From Thiothrix sp. (GTDB lineage Bacteria > Pseudomonadota > Gammaproteobacteria > Thiotrichales > Thiotrichaceae), in NCBI RefSeq assembly GCF_028714775.1, contig NZ_JAQTLS010000003.1, positions 62,001-126,000 on the forward strand: 64,000 nt of DNA, read 5' to 3'. The position numbers were made by a program, and so were the translations under genes. Positions 41,850 to 52,651 of the stretch are shown one piece after another. The first letter of the stretch is position 1; every line of letters starts with the position of its first letter. Below the pieces are notes generated by a model. It saw nothing but the letters and a program-made list of their open reading frames with translations, had not been told where the DNA came from and made no database searches.

Positions 41850-44120
41850 TTACTTACGGGCGTCTAGCTCCGCAGCAGAAAAGCCCGGCATACGTGCTGC
41901 CATAATGGCATTAGTGAACGTCGCACTCGGACGCATAACCGCTTTGGTCATGGCAGAATCGGCGAAGAAATAACCGCCAATATCCACAGGCTGGCCTTGG
42001 ACGCTTTTCATCTCCGCAATGATGCTGTCTTCGTTTTCCGCCAGAACTTTCGCCAGCTTGCCAAAATGTTCAGCCATCTCCGGTTCTTCGGTTTGCTTGG
42101 CGAGCGCTTGTGCCCAATACATCGCCAGATAGAAGTGATTGCCGCGCGTATCCAGCTCGCCAGTTCGCGGCTTCGGTGACTTATCATTCAACAACACATT
42201 CCCGATGGCCTCATCCAGCGTGACCGAAAGCACTTTGGCTTTGTTGCTGCCGTATTGTCTAGCCACCTGTTCAAAGGAAACCGTCAGCGCCAGAAACTCC
42301 CCTAAGGAATCCCAGCTTAGATGGTTCTCTTCCAGCAATTGCTTCACCAATACCGGCGCAGTACCACCCGCACCCGTTTCATACAAGCCACCGCCGTTCA
42401 TCAGCGGCACAATAGACAGCATTTTGGCGCTAGTACCCACTTCCATAATCGGGAACAAGTCAGTCAGGTAGTCGCGTAAAATATTACCAGTAACGGAAAT
42501 CGTGCTCTTGCCACGGATAATACGTTCCAGACTGAAACGCATCCCGCGCAGGGGTGACATAATGCAAATATCAACATCCGTCAGGTCGTAATCCTTCAGG
42601 TAAGTTTTAACCTTTTTGATCAGCTCATTCTCATGCGGACGGTACTCATCCAGCCAGAATACCGTCGGCAATTTGGATTCACGCGCCCGTCTGACCGCCA
42701 ACCCCACCCAGTCACGCACTGGCAGGTCTTTGGTTTGGCACATGCGCCAGATGTCGCCAGCTTCCACGTTTTGCTCAATCAGGACATTGCCCTGATCATC
42801 CACAATACGCGCCACGCCATCTTCGGGAATTTCAAAGGTCTTGTCATGCGAACCGTATTCTTCGGCTTTTTGCGCCATCAGACCGACGTTCGGCACCGAA
42901 CCCAGTGTCCTAGGGTCGAAAGAACCGTGGGTTTTACAGAAGTTAATGATCTCCTGATAAATACGCGCAAACGTACTTTCCGGCATCACCGCCTTGGTAT
43001 CTTTCAACTTACCCGCCGGACCATACATTTTGCCGCCATTGCGGATCATGGCTGGCATCGAGGCATCCACGATGACATGGTTCGGGGAATGCAGATTGGA
43101 AATGCCTTTGGCTGAATCCACCATCGCCAGTTCTGGGCGGTGTTCGTAGCAGGCATGAATGTCCCGCTCGATTTCTTCACGCAACGAGGTTGGCAGTGTG
43201 GCAATCTTTTCATACACACTGCTCATACCGTTGTTCGGGTTGACACCCAGTTCCTTGAACAACTGACCGTGTTTTTCAAACAGCTCTTTGTAGAAAATCT
43301 TGACGCAGTGACCGAAAACAATCGGGTGCGAGACCTTCATCATGGTGGCTTTCACATGCAGCGAGAACATGACGCCCGTTTCCTTCGCGTCTTCAATCTG
43401 CTTTTCATAGAACTCGCACAGGGCTTTTTTGCTCATAAACATGCTGTCTATGATTTCGCCTTCCAGCAGGGAAACTTTCGGCTTGAGCACGATGGTTTTA
43501 CCGCTCTTTGTCAGCAAATCCATGCTGACATCGCAGGCACGATCCATCGTCATGCATTTTTCACTGCTATAAAAGTCACCGCCATGCATGTGTGAAACGT
43601 GCGTCCGTGACGCTTGGCTCCACTCCTTCATTTCATGCGGGTAAGTTTGTGCGTAACGCTTGACGGCAGCCGGTACACGGCGATCCGAGTTGCCTTCACG
43701 CAGCACCGGGTTGACTGCACTGCCCAGCACTTTGGAGTAACGGCGCAGAATGGTTTTTTCTTCTTCTGTTTGCGGGTCTTCGGGGTAATCCGGCAGGTTG
43801 TAGCCTGCGGCTTGCAGTTCTTTGACAGTCGCGACCAGTTGCGGCACAGAGGCACTGATATTGGGCAGCTTGATAATATTGCTATCCGGCTCTTGCGTCA
43901 GTTGCGCCATGATCGCCAGCTCATCCGATACCTGTTGCTCGGCTGTCAGGTAATCAGCGAATTCTGCAAGGGCACGTGCGGGCAGGGACAGATCACTTTT
44001 GGCGATTTCAATGCCAGCGCCTGATGCAAAAGTGCGAATAATCGGTAGCAAGGAACAAGTCGCCAGCAGCGGCGCCTCATCAGTCAGTGTGTAAATTACC
44101 TTTGGTGTTTCATTATTCAT
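41850..44120 (-). CDS. idh: NADP isocitrate dehydrogenase, monomeric type
   Basis: 756 residues (start [11 protein letters not shown]; a second ATG lies two codons upstream). The length and the [22 protein letters not shown] and [15 protein letters not shown] segments identify the large monomeric family, unrelated in length to the homodimeric Icd. It converts isocitrate to 2-oxoglutarate in the TCA cycle. It is divergent from aceK across 188 nt, so both may be co-regulated. Confidence 0.95.
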   Translation of the reverse strand: MNNETPKVIYTLTDEAPLLATCSLLPIIRTFASGAGIEIAKSDLSLPARALAEFADYLTAEQQVSDELAIMAQLTQEPDSNIIKLPNISASVPQLVATVKELQAAGYNLPDYPEDPQTEEEKTILRRYSKVLGSAVNPVLREGNSDRRVPAAVKRYAQTYPHEMKEWSQASRTHVSHMHGGDFYSSEKCMTMDRACDVSMDLLTKSGKTIVLKPKVSLLEGEIIDSMFMSKKALCEFYEKQIEDAKETGVMFSLHVKATMMKVSHPIVFGHCVKIFYKELFEKHGQLFKELGVNPNNGMSSVYEKIATLPTSLREEIERDIHACYEHRPELAMVDSAKGISNLHSPNHVIVDASMPAMIRNGGKMYGPAGKLKDTKAVMPESTFARIYQEIINFCKTHGSFDPRTLGSVPNVGLMAQKAEEYGSHDKTFEIPEDGVARIVDDQGNVLIEQNVEAGDIWRMCQTKDLPVRDWVGLAVRRARESKLPTVFWLDEYRPHENELIKKVKTYLKDYDLTDVDICIMSPLRGMRFSLERIIRGKSTISVTGNILRDYLTDLFPIMEVGTSAKMLSIVPLMNGGGLYETGAGGTAPVLVKQLLEENHLSWDSLGEFLALTVSFEQVARQYGSNKAKVLSVTLDEAIGNVLLNDKSPKPRTGELDTRGNHFYLAMYWAQALAKQTEEPEMAEHFGKLAKVLAENEDSIIAEMKSVQGQPVDIGGYFFADSAMTKAVMRPSATFTNAIMAARMPGFSAAELDARK

Positions 44121-44308
44121 GTACAACTATTCCTGGAAGCGAGATTGTCAGACGATCTTATATAAAAACCGCAATAATCGCTACTAACTCCGAATGAAAA
44201 AACACGAATTGTCGACATTATATTGTTTTAATGCTTTTGTTGCAGCGCACATACGCTATCCTGTAACATTCGCCTTATCCCTATCAATATAGTCAGGTAT
44301 TAACATCC

Positions 44309-46066
44309 ATGCCAGAGCCAGCATTGCATAACGATCACCTTGTACGCGACATTGCCACCACCATCCTGCAAGGCTTCAACCGCCACTTTGAAATTTTCCA
44401 ACGCATTACCGCCGGGGCGCGGCAGCGTTTTGAAGATGCAGATTGGCGGGCAGTGCAATTGGCTTCGCGTGAACGTATCGTGCTGTATGACCGGCGTATT
44501 GAGGAAACCATCGTTCTGGTGCGTGACCTGTACGAAATCCGCAGCATCGACCCCGACTTGTGGCGTGAAATCAAGCATTGTTACGTGCGCCTGCTGCTCA
44601 ACCACCAGCAGCCGGAATTGGCGGAAACCTTTTACACCTCGGTGTTTTGCCGCCAGTTCCCACGCCAGTACTACACCAACGAATACATTTTCCTGCGCAG
44701 CTCCATTTCCACCGAATACATCGACTCGGAAGAAACCAGTTACGTTGCCTACTACCCACACGCCACTGGCTTGCGGACAAGCATCCGCAGCATCATCAAC
44801 AATGCCGGGTTCACCCTGCCGTTTGAAAATCTGGAACGCGACCTGCGCAATATTTTCCGCGCTATCGTGAAACAGTTCCGGGGCAAGTCGGCGCGTAAGG
44901 CACATTTGAATTTCCAGCTTTCGGTGATCCGCCACCCGTTTTTCCGCAACAAGGCAGCGTACCTCGTCGGTTTAATGACCAATGGACGCAAGGAAGTGCC
45001 GTTTGCGCTGCCGATCCTCAATAACGAGCGCGGCGGGCTGTACATTGATGCGCTGTTGCTGGGGGAAAAACTGCTGTCGGTGGTGTTCAGCTATTCGCAG
45101 GCGTATTTCATGATGGAACACCAAGTCCCGTCGGCGGTGACTTCGTTCCTGCAAAAGCTGCTGCCGCGCCGCGACACCTCGGAGTTGTATTCCGCGATTG
45201 GCTTGCACAAGCAGGGCAAGTCGGCGTTTTACCGCGATTTCTTGCACCACCTGAAACATTCCAGCGATGAATTTGTTATCGCGCCGGGGATACGCGGGAT
45301 GGTCATGATGGTGTTCACCCTGCCCTCCTACCCCTACGTGTTCAAGATCATCAAGGATCGGTTTGCACCGCAGAAAGAGTTCAGCCGCCAGCAGGTCGAG
45401 GAAAAATACCAGTTGGTCAAACGCCATGACCGCGTGGGGCGCATGGCGGATATGCTGGAATATTCTAATGTTGCGCTGCCGCGTGAACGTTTCGTGCCGG
45501 AATTGTTGCAGGAATTGCAGGACACTTGCGCCAGCAGCATCACTATTGACGGCGATAGCGTTATTTTCCGCCATATCTATCTGGAACGGCGCATGATCCC
45601 GCTGAACATTTTCATCGAAACCGCCGACGACGCCTTGCTGGAAAAAGTGATCGTGGATTACGGCACGGCGATCAAACAACTGGCGGGCGCGAACATCTTC
45701 CCCGGCGATTTCCTCTACAAAAACTTCGGCGTAACGCAATTGGGGCGGGTGGTGTTCTACGACTACGACGAAATCACTTACATGACCGAATGCAACTTCC
45801 GCAACATTCCGCCGCCACGCTGCGAAGAAGATGAATTCAGCGCCGAGCCGTGGTATTCGATAGAACCCAACGACGTGTTCCCGGAAGAATTCGGCACATT
45901 CCTGTTAACCAACCCGAAAATCCGCAAGACCTTCCTCCAGCACCACAAGGATTTGCTGACGGCTGATTACTGGCGCGGAAAACAGGCAAATATCCGCCAC
46001 GGGAAATACGAAGACGTATTCCCCTACCCAGAGGAACTGCGCTTCCCTATTTCTCCCACGCGCTGA
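44309..46066 (+). CDS. aceK: Isocitrate dehydrogenase kinase/phosphatase AceK
   Basis: 585 residues, the usual length (E. coli 578). Family segments GLHKQGKSAFYRDFL, APGIRGMVMMVFTLPS and YPYVFKIIKDRF, and the VFYDYDEITYMTE active-site region, are present. AceK switches carbon flow to the glyoxylate bypass by phosphorylating a serine of dimeric Icd. Only monomeric idh is next door here, so the target is open. The 3' end overlaps the next gene by 20 nt. Confidence 0.95.
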   Translation: MPEPALHNDHLVRDIATTILQGFNRHFEIFQRITAGARQRFEDADWRAVQLASRERIVLYDRRIEETIVLVRDLYEIRSIDPDLWREIKHCYVRLLLNHQQPELAETFYTSVFCRQFPRQYYTNEYIFLRSSISTEYIDSEETSYVAYYPHATGLRTSIRSIINNAGFTLPFENLERDLRNIFRAIVKQFRGKSARKAHLNFQLSVIRHPFFRNKAAYLVGLMTNGRKEVPFALPILNNERGGLYIDALLLGEKLLSVVFSYSQAYFMMEHQVPSAVTSFLQKLLPRRDTSELYSAIGLHKQGKSAFYRDFLHHLKHSSDEFVIAPGIRGMVMMVFTLPSYPYVFKIIKDRFAPQKEFSRQQVEEKYQLVKRHDRVGRMADMLEYSNVALPRERFVPELLQELQDTCASSITIDGDSVIFRHIYLERRMIPLNIFIETADDALLEKVIVDYGTAIKQLAGANIFPGDFLYKNFGVTQLGRVVFYDYDEITYMTECNFRNIPPPRCEEDEFSAEPWYSIEPNDVFPEEFGTFLLTNPKIRKTFLQHHKDLLTADYWRGKQANIRHGKYEDVFPYPEELRFPISPTR

Positions 46067-47498
46067 AGGCTTCGGGGTTTGATACAGTCAAAACCGCGCC
46101 ATCGGCACTGATGCTGCTCCCGCCTTTGAGGTTCAGCGTCGTGCCGCCGCATTCACCCTGAAAACTCAGCGTGCCATTGGGGCCACCGGAGAATGTCCCT
46201 CCGCAGGACTTTTCTTCGCTGACGCCATTGAGGGATGCGACTGCTTTGGATTTCATGCTGGCTTCGCCATAACCGGGCACTTGGCTACCGACATTCCAGA
46301 AAGATACGGTAATGGTGGTTGTCACAATGTTTTTGAAACCACCGTAGCTGTAGTCGCCATCAAATGAGCCTGATGCCGTGACCTTGACGGGCGTTATATC
46401 GGAAGCGGCTGCATTGGGCGCAGGAGGTTCATCGGGTTTTACCTCTTCGGAATCTTTGGTGTCAGGTTGCGCTTTTTCACCTTTATTGTCTTCCTCCCCG
46501 GTCAAACCTTTCCTTACCGCTTCCCAAGCCTCCGCATCGTTATTTTTTAATGCTTCGTGGCGCTCTTCCGGGGTCATGTCAGCATAGCTCTTTTTTGCTG
46601 GTGGTTTTGGTGCTGATTCCTCTTCCTCAGCCTCTTTGGTTTCTTTTATCTTGTCTTCCAAACGCTTTCTGGCATCTTTCGCTTCTTGGGCTTCTTTTTC
46701 TTTGCGTGCTGCACTTTCCTTTTCGGCCTTTTCTTTTGCAGCCGCTTCTTCGGCTTTTTTCGCTTCATCAGCCTTGGCTTTTTCAGCCGCCTCCTGCGCT
46801 TTTTTGTCTTCTTCGGCTTTTGCCGCCACTTCTTTTTTCCAACCGTTTATGTGGCTGCTGACTTCCCGCTGAAATTTATCGAGGTCGGGAATATGCGAAT
46901 AATCTGTTTCGTCGAATAAGGTAATAAAAGGGCTGGTAATGACATCGCCGACTTTAGTGGCATCCGCCAAGTTTTTATAAAGGTCGGACTCCAGAATAAA
47001 GCCCGTAATGATACGGTCATGGTATCTGACGGCTGCTTCAGGGTCGGCAGGCACTCTGTCCCACTTGGTGGGGTCTTCGGGCAATTTCATCGAATCTTGG
47101 ACTGCCACTCTATCTGCCATTGCTTTGAGCTTGAACTCGTATTGCTTACCGTAAATCTTGCCGTACTTTTCCGCAATCAGGTAGCCAAAATCATGGCGTT
47201 GCGCCACTTCATCCAAGGAATCCATCGGGGCTTCAAGACCTGCTTTATTCGCATCCGTGCCGCCGCCCCAATAACCGGGGCCGTACCATTTGCCATAGCG
47301 GGCGATAGGCTCATTCTTGATCACCCCCTCACACAACGATGCCCAGCCGCGATCTGCGCGATCCGCCGTCACGCCCATCATTTTTAATGCCTGTTGACAC
47401 CGATCCCGCGTGGAAATTTCCGCCAAGGCGTCATTAGCTGCAAACAGGGAATACGCTGCCAATACGGCAAGCATCACTTGGTTCGTTTTACGTTTCAT
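46047..47498 (-). CDS. Secreted protein with phospholipase A2-like motif
   Basis: 483 residues from the ATG at 47498 (MKRKTNQVMLAVLAAYSLFA), chosen because it starts a good signal peptide cut after ALA near residue 26. Residues 72-106 read YGPGYWG...PMDSLDEVAQRHDFGY, which matches the Ca-loop (YxGPG) and catalytic D..A..HD..Y pattern of parvoviral-type PLA2 domains; H102-D103 would be the dyad. Next comes a Lys/Glu/Ala coiled coil (about 225-310), an acidic Pro-rich linker, and a Gly/Ser/Thr-rich beta domain with two Cys. A secreted lipase or toxin is inferred. It lies between aceK and the CRISPR array. Confidence 0.6.
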   Translation of the reverse strand: MKRKTNQVMLAVLAAYSLFAANDALAEISTRDRCQQALKMMGVTADRADRGWASLCEGVIKNEPIARYGKWYGPGYWGGGTDANKAGLEAPMDSLDEVAQRHDFGYLIAEKYGKIYGKQYEFKLKAMADRVAVQDSMKLPEDPTKWDRVPADPEAAVRYHDRIITGFILESDLYKNLADATKVGDVITSPFITLFDETDYSHIPDLDKFQREVSSHINGWKKEVAAKAEEDKKAQEAAEKAKADEAKKAEEAAAKEKAEKESAARKEKEAQEAKDARKRLEDKIKETKEAEEEESAPKPPAKKSYADMTPEERHEALKNNDAEAWEAVRKGLTGEEDNKGEKAQPDTKDSEEVKPDEPPAPNAAASDITPVKVTASGSFDGDYSYGGFKNIVTTTITVSFWNVGSQVPGYGEASMKSKAVASLNGVSEEKSCGGTFSGGPNGTLSFQGECGGTTLNLKGGSSISADGAVLTVSNPEAFSAWEK

Positions 47499-47667
47499 CT
47501 TGTTATGCCTATGTATCAAAGTCCAAGTCACCGCGCCGCAAGCTCACTGCGGAACCTGCGTTGGGTGGGTCAACCACCTTACCCAAGATTGTAGCGTATC
47601 AGAGCCGACCCACTGCTGGGTTGCCATACGTCAAGGGTTGACGAGTCAAGTGCATGGCTGAGCAATT

Positions 47668-50365
47668 TTTTCAATTCACTCCCGACCAATAAAGCCGGGA
47701 GAATGTTGCGCTGAGCTGCAAACCGGCTGTCAAGCCGTGGTTTCAATCCACTCCCGACCAATAAAGCCGGGAGAATTTATCGTGCAAATGACCGTGGAAC
47801 AACACACCGTTTGTTTCAATCCACTCCCGACCAATAAAGCCGGGAGAATGCCACGGAAACCGGAAGCAAGCTGCAAAGTGCCGGGTTTCAATCCACTCCC
47901 GACTAATAAAGCCGGGAGAATCGCGTGCTATCCGTAAATCACGCATTTTCAGCGGGTTTCAATCCACTCCCGACTAATAAAGCCGGGAGAATCAAATAAA
48001 GACAGCATCGCCCCCTCTTCACTCCCGTTTCAATCCACTCCCGACTAATAAAGCCGGGAGAATGAAGGGCAGCATCACCTACATGCAAGCCGCCCAAGGT
48101 TTCAATCCACTCCCGACTAATAAAGCCGGGAGAATCGGTTGCGGGTAGCGGCGTTGTCCACGCGCTCCACGTTTCAATCCACTCCCGACTAATAAAGCCG
48201 GGAGAATATCCAACTACCCTTGTTGACGAGCGTTCCCATCACCGGTTTCAATCCACTCCCGACTAATAAAGCCGGGAGAATCGCGCCGTCACCAACCCCT
48301 ACGCTGACCAACTGGCGTTTCAATCCACTCCCGACTAATAAAGCCGGGAGAATAATGTCCTCGCTGATCCCGCCGCTACTGATGCCGGTTTCAATCCACT
48401 CCCGACTAATAAAGCCGGGAGAATGAGTAACAATATTCGCTGGAGGTGTGCTGTACGGGTTTCAATCCACTCCCGACTAATAAAGCCGGGAGAATTTGTC
48501 GCTGCCATTGATAATGTCCCGCGAGGCGATGTTTCAATCCACTCCCGACTAATAAAGCCGGGAGAATCTGGGGATTCTGGGACTGGGAGGCGAATCTCGG
48601 TGTTTCAATCCACTCCCGACTAATAAAGCCGGGAGAATGCCTTGAGGTTACGCGGTCTGTGTGGTATCAGCGGGGGTTTCAATCCACTCCCGACTAATAA
48701 AGCCGGGAGAATTATTTATTACAAGCTTTTCATTATCAAGAGAAAATGTTTCAATCCACTCCCGACTAATAAAGCCGGGAGAATAGTTGGACAAACTTAC
48801 GTTGACTTTGCAGCAGGCTGTTTCAATCCACTCCCGACTAATAAAGCCGGGAGAATAGTACAAACGCGGCATACGAGACGCGCTGCTCAATGTTTCAATC
48901 CACTCCCGACTAATAAAGCCGGGAGAATTGACGATACCCGGCTCTTTGATGCGTAGACGCAGGTTTCAATCCACTCCCGACTAATAAAGCCGGGAGAATT
49001 GACGATACCCGGCTCTTTGATGCGTAGACGCAGGTTTCAATCCACTCCCGACTAATAAAGCCGGGAGAATATTTCTGCGGCCTGCGCATTGCGGGTCATA
49101 CTGGCGTTTCAATCCACTCCCGACTAATAAAGCCGGGAGAATACTTATATCTCATAAGCGTATGTTTTTCTATGTCGGTTTCAATCCACTCCCGACTAAT
49201 AAAGCCGGGAGAATGCTGTTTTCATGATTTCGATGTCGGCTTTTCCGCTGTTTCAATCCACTCCCGACTAATAAAGCCGGGAGAATGATAGTGGTCATTT
49301 GCAAGCTGCGCCGTTTGATGTTTCAATCCACTCCCGACTAATAAAGCCGGGAGAATCAAGTGTCATGCGCCGATTTGACAGTGAGCGGGCTGTTTCAATC
49401 CACTCCCGACTAATAAAGCCGGGAGAATTTCGATGGTGGCTTTTATCTGCCCAAGTGTGATTTGTTTCAATCCACTCCCGACTAATAAAGCCGGGAGAAT
49501 GTTTTGTCACATCACAAACTAGCCACATCGAGCGCGTTTCAATCCACTCCCGACTAATAAAGCCGGGAGAATGAGTTCTTGTGTTTGGATGCGGTACACG
49601 AGACGGGTTTCAATCCACTCCCGACTAATAAAGCCGGGAGAATGCCATACAGCCTGATTCGCAGAAAATCGGCAAGATGTTTCAATCCACTCCCGACTAA
49701 TAAAGCCGGGAGAATCTCAAGCAGTACGATTGGCTGCTTGAGCAGGTTATTGTTTCAATCCACTCCCGACTAATAAAGCCGGGAGAATCAAATTCAAGAC
49801 CGCATTCAAACGACCAGTTTTTGTTTCAATCCACTCCCGACTAATAAAGCCGGGAGAATGCATGGTGGCCTACCGCCGCAACCCGCAAGTGTTGTTTCAA
49901 TCCACTCCCGACTAATAAAGCCGGGAGAATCTATATAAAGCATAATTATATAATTATATTATACAGTTTCAATCCACTCCCGACTAATAAAGCCGGGAGA
50001 ATGTGGATAGATGCACATTGCCTTGCAGGTACTTTTTGTTTCAATCCACTCCCGACTAATAAAGCCGGGAGAATCCCATATCACCGCAATACCCCGGAGT
50101 GGCACGAGTGGTTTCAATCCACTCCCGACTAATAAAGCCGGGAGAATCCTGTCACGAAAATCATCATAGCTATAATTGGCAGCAGTTTCAATCCACTCCC
50201 GACTAATAAAGCCGGGAGAATTCTGAGGTTATTTATGGCTGTTTTTGTGGATGATATGTTTCAATCCACTCCCGACTAATAAAGCCGGGAGAATCCTACT
50301 CAGCGAGGCAGGACACGGGACAACAAACGTTTCAATCCACTCCCGACTAATAAAGCCGGGAGAAT
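47668..50365 (-). CRISPR. Type I-C CRISPR array, 38 repeats and 37 spacers
   Basis: The 37-nt repeat reads GTTTCAATCCAC at its plus-strand left end and ends CCGGGAGAAT, with a CTCCCG/CGGGAG hairpin. In crRNA sense (minus strand) it ends with the type I-C handle TGGATTGAAAC. Spacers are 33-37 nt. The copies at 47668, 47740 and 47813 have ACC for ACT in the loop, and the 47668 copy has two further changes, so the low-coordinate end is the old, leader-distal end; the leader is at 50366-50680. Spacers 48929-48962 and 49000-49033 are identical. Transcription should run leftward, as for the cas genes. Confidence 0.98.
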
Positions 50366-50680
50366 TGCCCAGATGTAAGGGCGTAAAATACAAGAGATTT
50401 TTGGCGAGTTTGCGCGAACCGATAAGGCGGGAATGTGAAGGATGGTTCGCGGCGAGGGTTCATTGTTTCGTTCCAAGTAGAATCAACAGGTTGCGATTCC
50501 GCGAACACCTCGGCAAATTCGCCATTGCTTAGGGTTCGCGTCTCGAAGGTTTACCTTGATAATTATAGCATATTCACATCTAAATCATAATGTTACATCA
50601 AGATTTAGTTTAAGCTGTAGTCAATTGGAAGCACTGTTCCTGTCCATTTCTTCATCCTGAGAATCCCAGTTCAGACAACC
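50366..50680 (-). promoter_or_regulatory. CRISPR leader with array promoter
   Basis: 315 nt without a gene between cas2 and the first repeat. On the minus strand TGC-TATAAT (hexamer at 50562-50567) is an extended -10 element, with only a weak -35 (TTATGA at 17 nt). The part next to the array has GCGAACC (50414), GGTTCGC (50444 and 50533) and a near-dyad GGCGAGTTTGC / GGCAAATTCGCC (50403 and 50512), so leader RNA may fold strongly. Confidence 0.7.
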
Positions 50681-50971
50681 TCACAGGATCAATGGTGCGT
50701 CAAAGTCAGTGGCACGAAACTTACCGAACTCCTTCACGTTTTTGGTCAGCGGCTCAGTCAGTCGGTAAATACGCAGGTTATCTTCCGCCATGTCGATTTC
50801 TTTCAACAAAGCATCTTGCAGGATTTCTAGCGTCATCGTATCCACCTTGCACTCAAACACCGACTTCTGCACCCGCTGCCCGTAGTTCTGGCACACCTTC
50901 GCCACGCGCCGCAAACGCTTACGCCCCGCTGCCTCCAAGGTCGAAACGTCATAACTCACCAATATCAACAT
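50681..50971 (-). CDS. cas2: CRISPR adaptation protein Cas2 (type I-C)
   Basis: 96 residues, ferredoxin fold starting [11 protein letters not shown], with the first-strand Asp and the [22 protein letters not shown] segment of I-C Cas2. With Cas1 it forms the spacer-integration complex. It is the last cas gene, 10 nt behind cas1. Confidence 0.95.
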   Translation of the reverse strand: MLILVSYDVSTLEAAGRKRLRRVAKVCQNYGQRVQKSVFECKVDTMTLEILQDALLKEIDMAEDNLRIYRLTEPLTKNVKEFGKFRATDFDAPLIL

Positions 50972-50981
50972 GGAGATTTTC

Positions 50982-52016
50982 TCATTTGTTAAGGAACGGG
51001 ACGTATGCCTCTACATCCCCACGCAGATACCGCGCCAACATCCGCGCTTGCAGCAACGGCAACAAACCGATTTCCACCTGCGCCTCCAACACCGGATGCT
51101 GCAATGTCTCCTTCTTGCGTTCCTGATACGCCATGATCACGGTTTTGCGCCCGGTGTCATTCAGCATCACCGCACCACCGGGGCGAAAATCAAAATCCTT
51201 TTGGCGCAATTGCCCGCGATTGATCAACGTCAACGCCAAGCGATCACCCAGCACGGCGCGGAATTCTTCCACCAAATCCAACGCCAACGCAGGGCGACCG
51301 GGGCGCACCACATGGAAAAACCCCAACTGCGGATCAAGCCCCACCGTCTCCAACGCGCTGCGGCAATCATTCAGCAACAACGCATACAAAAACGAAATCA
51401 ACGCATTTACCGTATCTTTTGGCGGACGGCGGCTACGCCCCTTGTACTCAAACTCCTCGCGCATCTGCGGCTTAATCATGGTATTGAATTGCTCGAAATA
51501 CACCCGTGCCGCATCACCTTCCAAACCCAACACCGACGCGGCGGATTCCGCATGAGCCAAATTGCGCAAGTTAATTGCCAGCGACTTCGCCGCTCTTACC
51601 AACTGCGTTTTCGCCGCTTCATCCTTGCTATCCCGCGCACTGCGCAACAACACATTGCGGCTATTGCGCAACTTGCCCGCAATGAATGCCTTACTCACTT
51701 CCAGCGCGGTTTCCACTTTGTCAGCAGCGCGGAACTGCGCCTGCCGTAACAAAATATTGCCATTCACCGGGCCTTCCACCCGCGCCTGAAAGCGCCCGTG
51801 TTCGTTCAACCACACGATGCTGCGCCCATCATCCATACAACGCGCCATCAATGCCGGACTCATGTTCACCCGCCCAAGACACACAATCGCGCCCAAATGA
51901 TGCAGCGGAACTTGGTGTTTTTTCACCTTCTCCACCGACAGCACCAGCGTTTCACCCTCTAACCGTAGGTACGCCCCTTCGGTAGACACATACAAGGTAT
52001 TGAGTAATTGTTTCAC
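50982..52016 (-). CDS. cas1: CRISPR adaptation integrase Cas1 (type I-C)
   Basis: 344 residues. The N-terminal beta domain starts [16 protein letters not shown]. The metal-site residues are Glu in [12 protein letters not shown], His in [10 protein letters not shown] and Asp/Glu in [10 protein letters not shown]. The GTG start at 52016 overlaps the cas4 stop (GTGA). It integrates new spacers at the leader end. Confidence 0.96.
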   Translation of the reverse strand: MKQLLNTLYVSTEGAYLRLEGETLVLSVEKVKKHQVPLHHLGAIVCLGRVNMSPALMARCMDDGRSIVWLNEHGRFQARVEGPVNGNILLRQAQFRAADKVETALEVSKAFIAGKLRNSRNVLLRSARDSKDEAAKTQLVRAAKSLAINLRNLAHAESAASVLGLEGDAARVYFEQFNTMIKPQMREEFEYKGRSRRPPKDTVNALISFLYALLLNDCRSALETVGLDPQLGFFHVVRPGRPALALDLVEEFRAVLGDRLALTLINRGQLRQKDFDFRPGGAVMLNDTGRKTVIMAYQERKKETLQHPVLEAQVEIGLLPLLQARMLARYLRGDVEAYVPFLNK

Positions 52017-52651
52017 GCTTCCCCGTCGTCCTCCGCATCATACAAGGTATCGTGCAAACGGCGGATTCGCGCCCGATTGCCCGTCAAATCTGGCTGGCAG
52101 CTATCCTGCAACGAACACTCCTTGCACAAAGCACGCTCATCCACTGGCGACGGCATCTGCCCCGACTCCAGCAACGCCCGCACCTTCGCAATCAAACCAA
52201 TGGTGAATTCACGCAACTCTGGCGTAATCGGTACAACGCGGCGGCGACGGCTTTTATGGTGGAAAATCGCACCTTCCGGCACTGCCTTGCCCGTCATTTC
52301 CTCCAAACACAACGCCTGCCCGACCAATTGCACATCATCGTGTGTCTTCTTTTGGCGCGAACCCTGCTTGTATTCGATGGGGTAAGGCGTGCCGTCATCA
52401 AGAAACTCCACTGCGTCCGCCCTACCCGTCAGCCCATACTGCTCGCTGTACAAAGGCAAAGAACGCTCCACCCGCACCCCATATTCTGTGCCACTTTCGC
52501 CACTATCCACCCGTTCATGCGCCAGATTGCCGCGTACCGTATGCACATTGTCAGTAAACGTCTGTTCCTGATGGATCAGCGCACACTGGCGCGGGCAATA
52601 GCTGTAGTGTTGCAGCGCGGAGAGCATGATGGGGAGGAGTGGTTCAGACAT
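52013..52651 (-). CDS. cas4: CRISPR adaptation nuclease Cas4
   Basis: 212 residues from the ATG at 52651 (MSEPLLPIMLSALQ). The frame extends upstream into the PIN gene, but this start gives the standard Cas4 N-terminus. Fe-S cysteines are in YSYCPRQC and CKECSLQDSC; RecB-type residues are in GRADAVEF and IEYKQG. It trims prespacers and selects the PAM. Its ATG overlaps the stop of the PIN toxin by 8 nt, so the inserted toxin gene is translationally linked to cas4. Confidence 0.93.
   Translation of the reverse strand: MSEPLLPIMLSALQHYSYCPRQCALIHQEQTFTDNVHTVRGNLAHERVDSGESGTEYGVRVERSLPLYSEQYGLTGRADAVEFLDDGTPYPIEYKQGSRQKKTHDDVQLVGQALCLEEMTGKAVPEGAIFHHKSRRRRVVPITPELREFTIGLIAKVRALLESGQMPSPVDERALCKECSLQDSCQPDLTGNRARIRRLHDTLYDAEDDGEA

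Noticed and set aside
47737-49773. Several short ORFs with repeated SIHSR/NPLPTNKAGR or SPGFISREWIE sequences
   Set aside because: They are translations of the CRISPR repeats.
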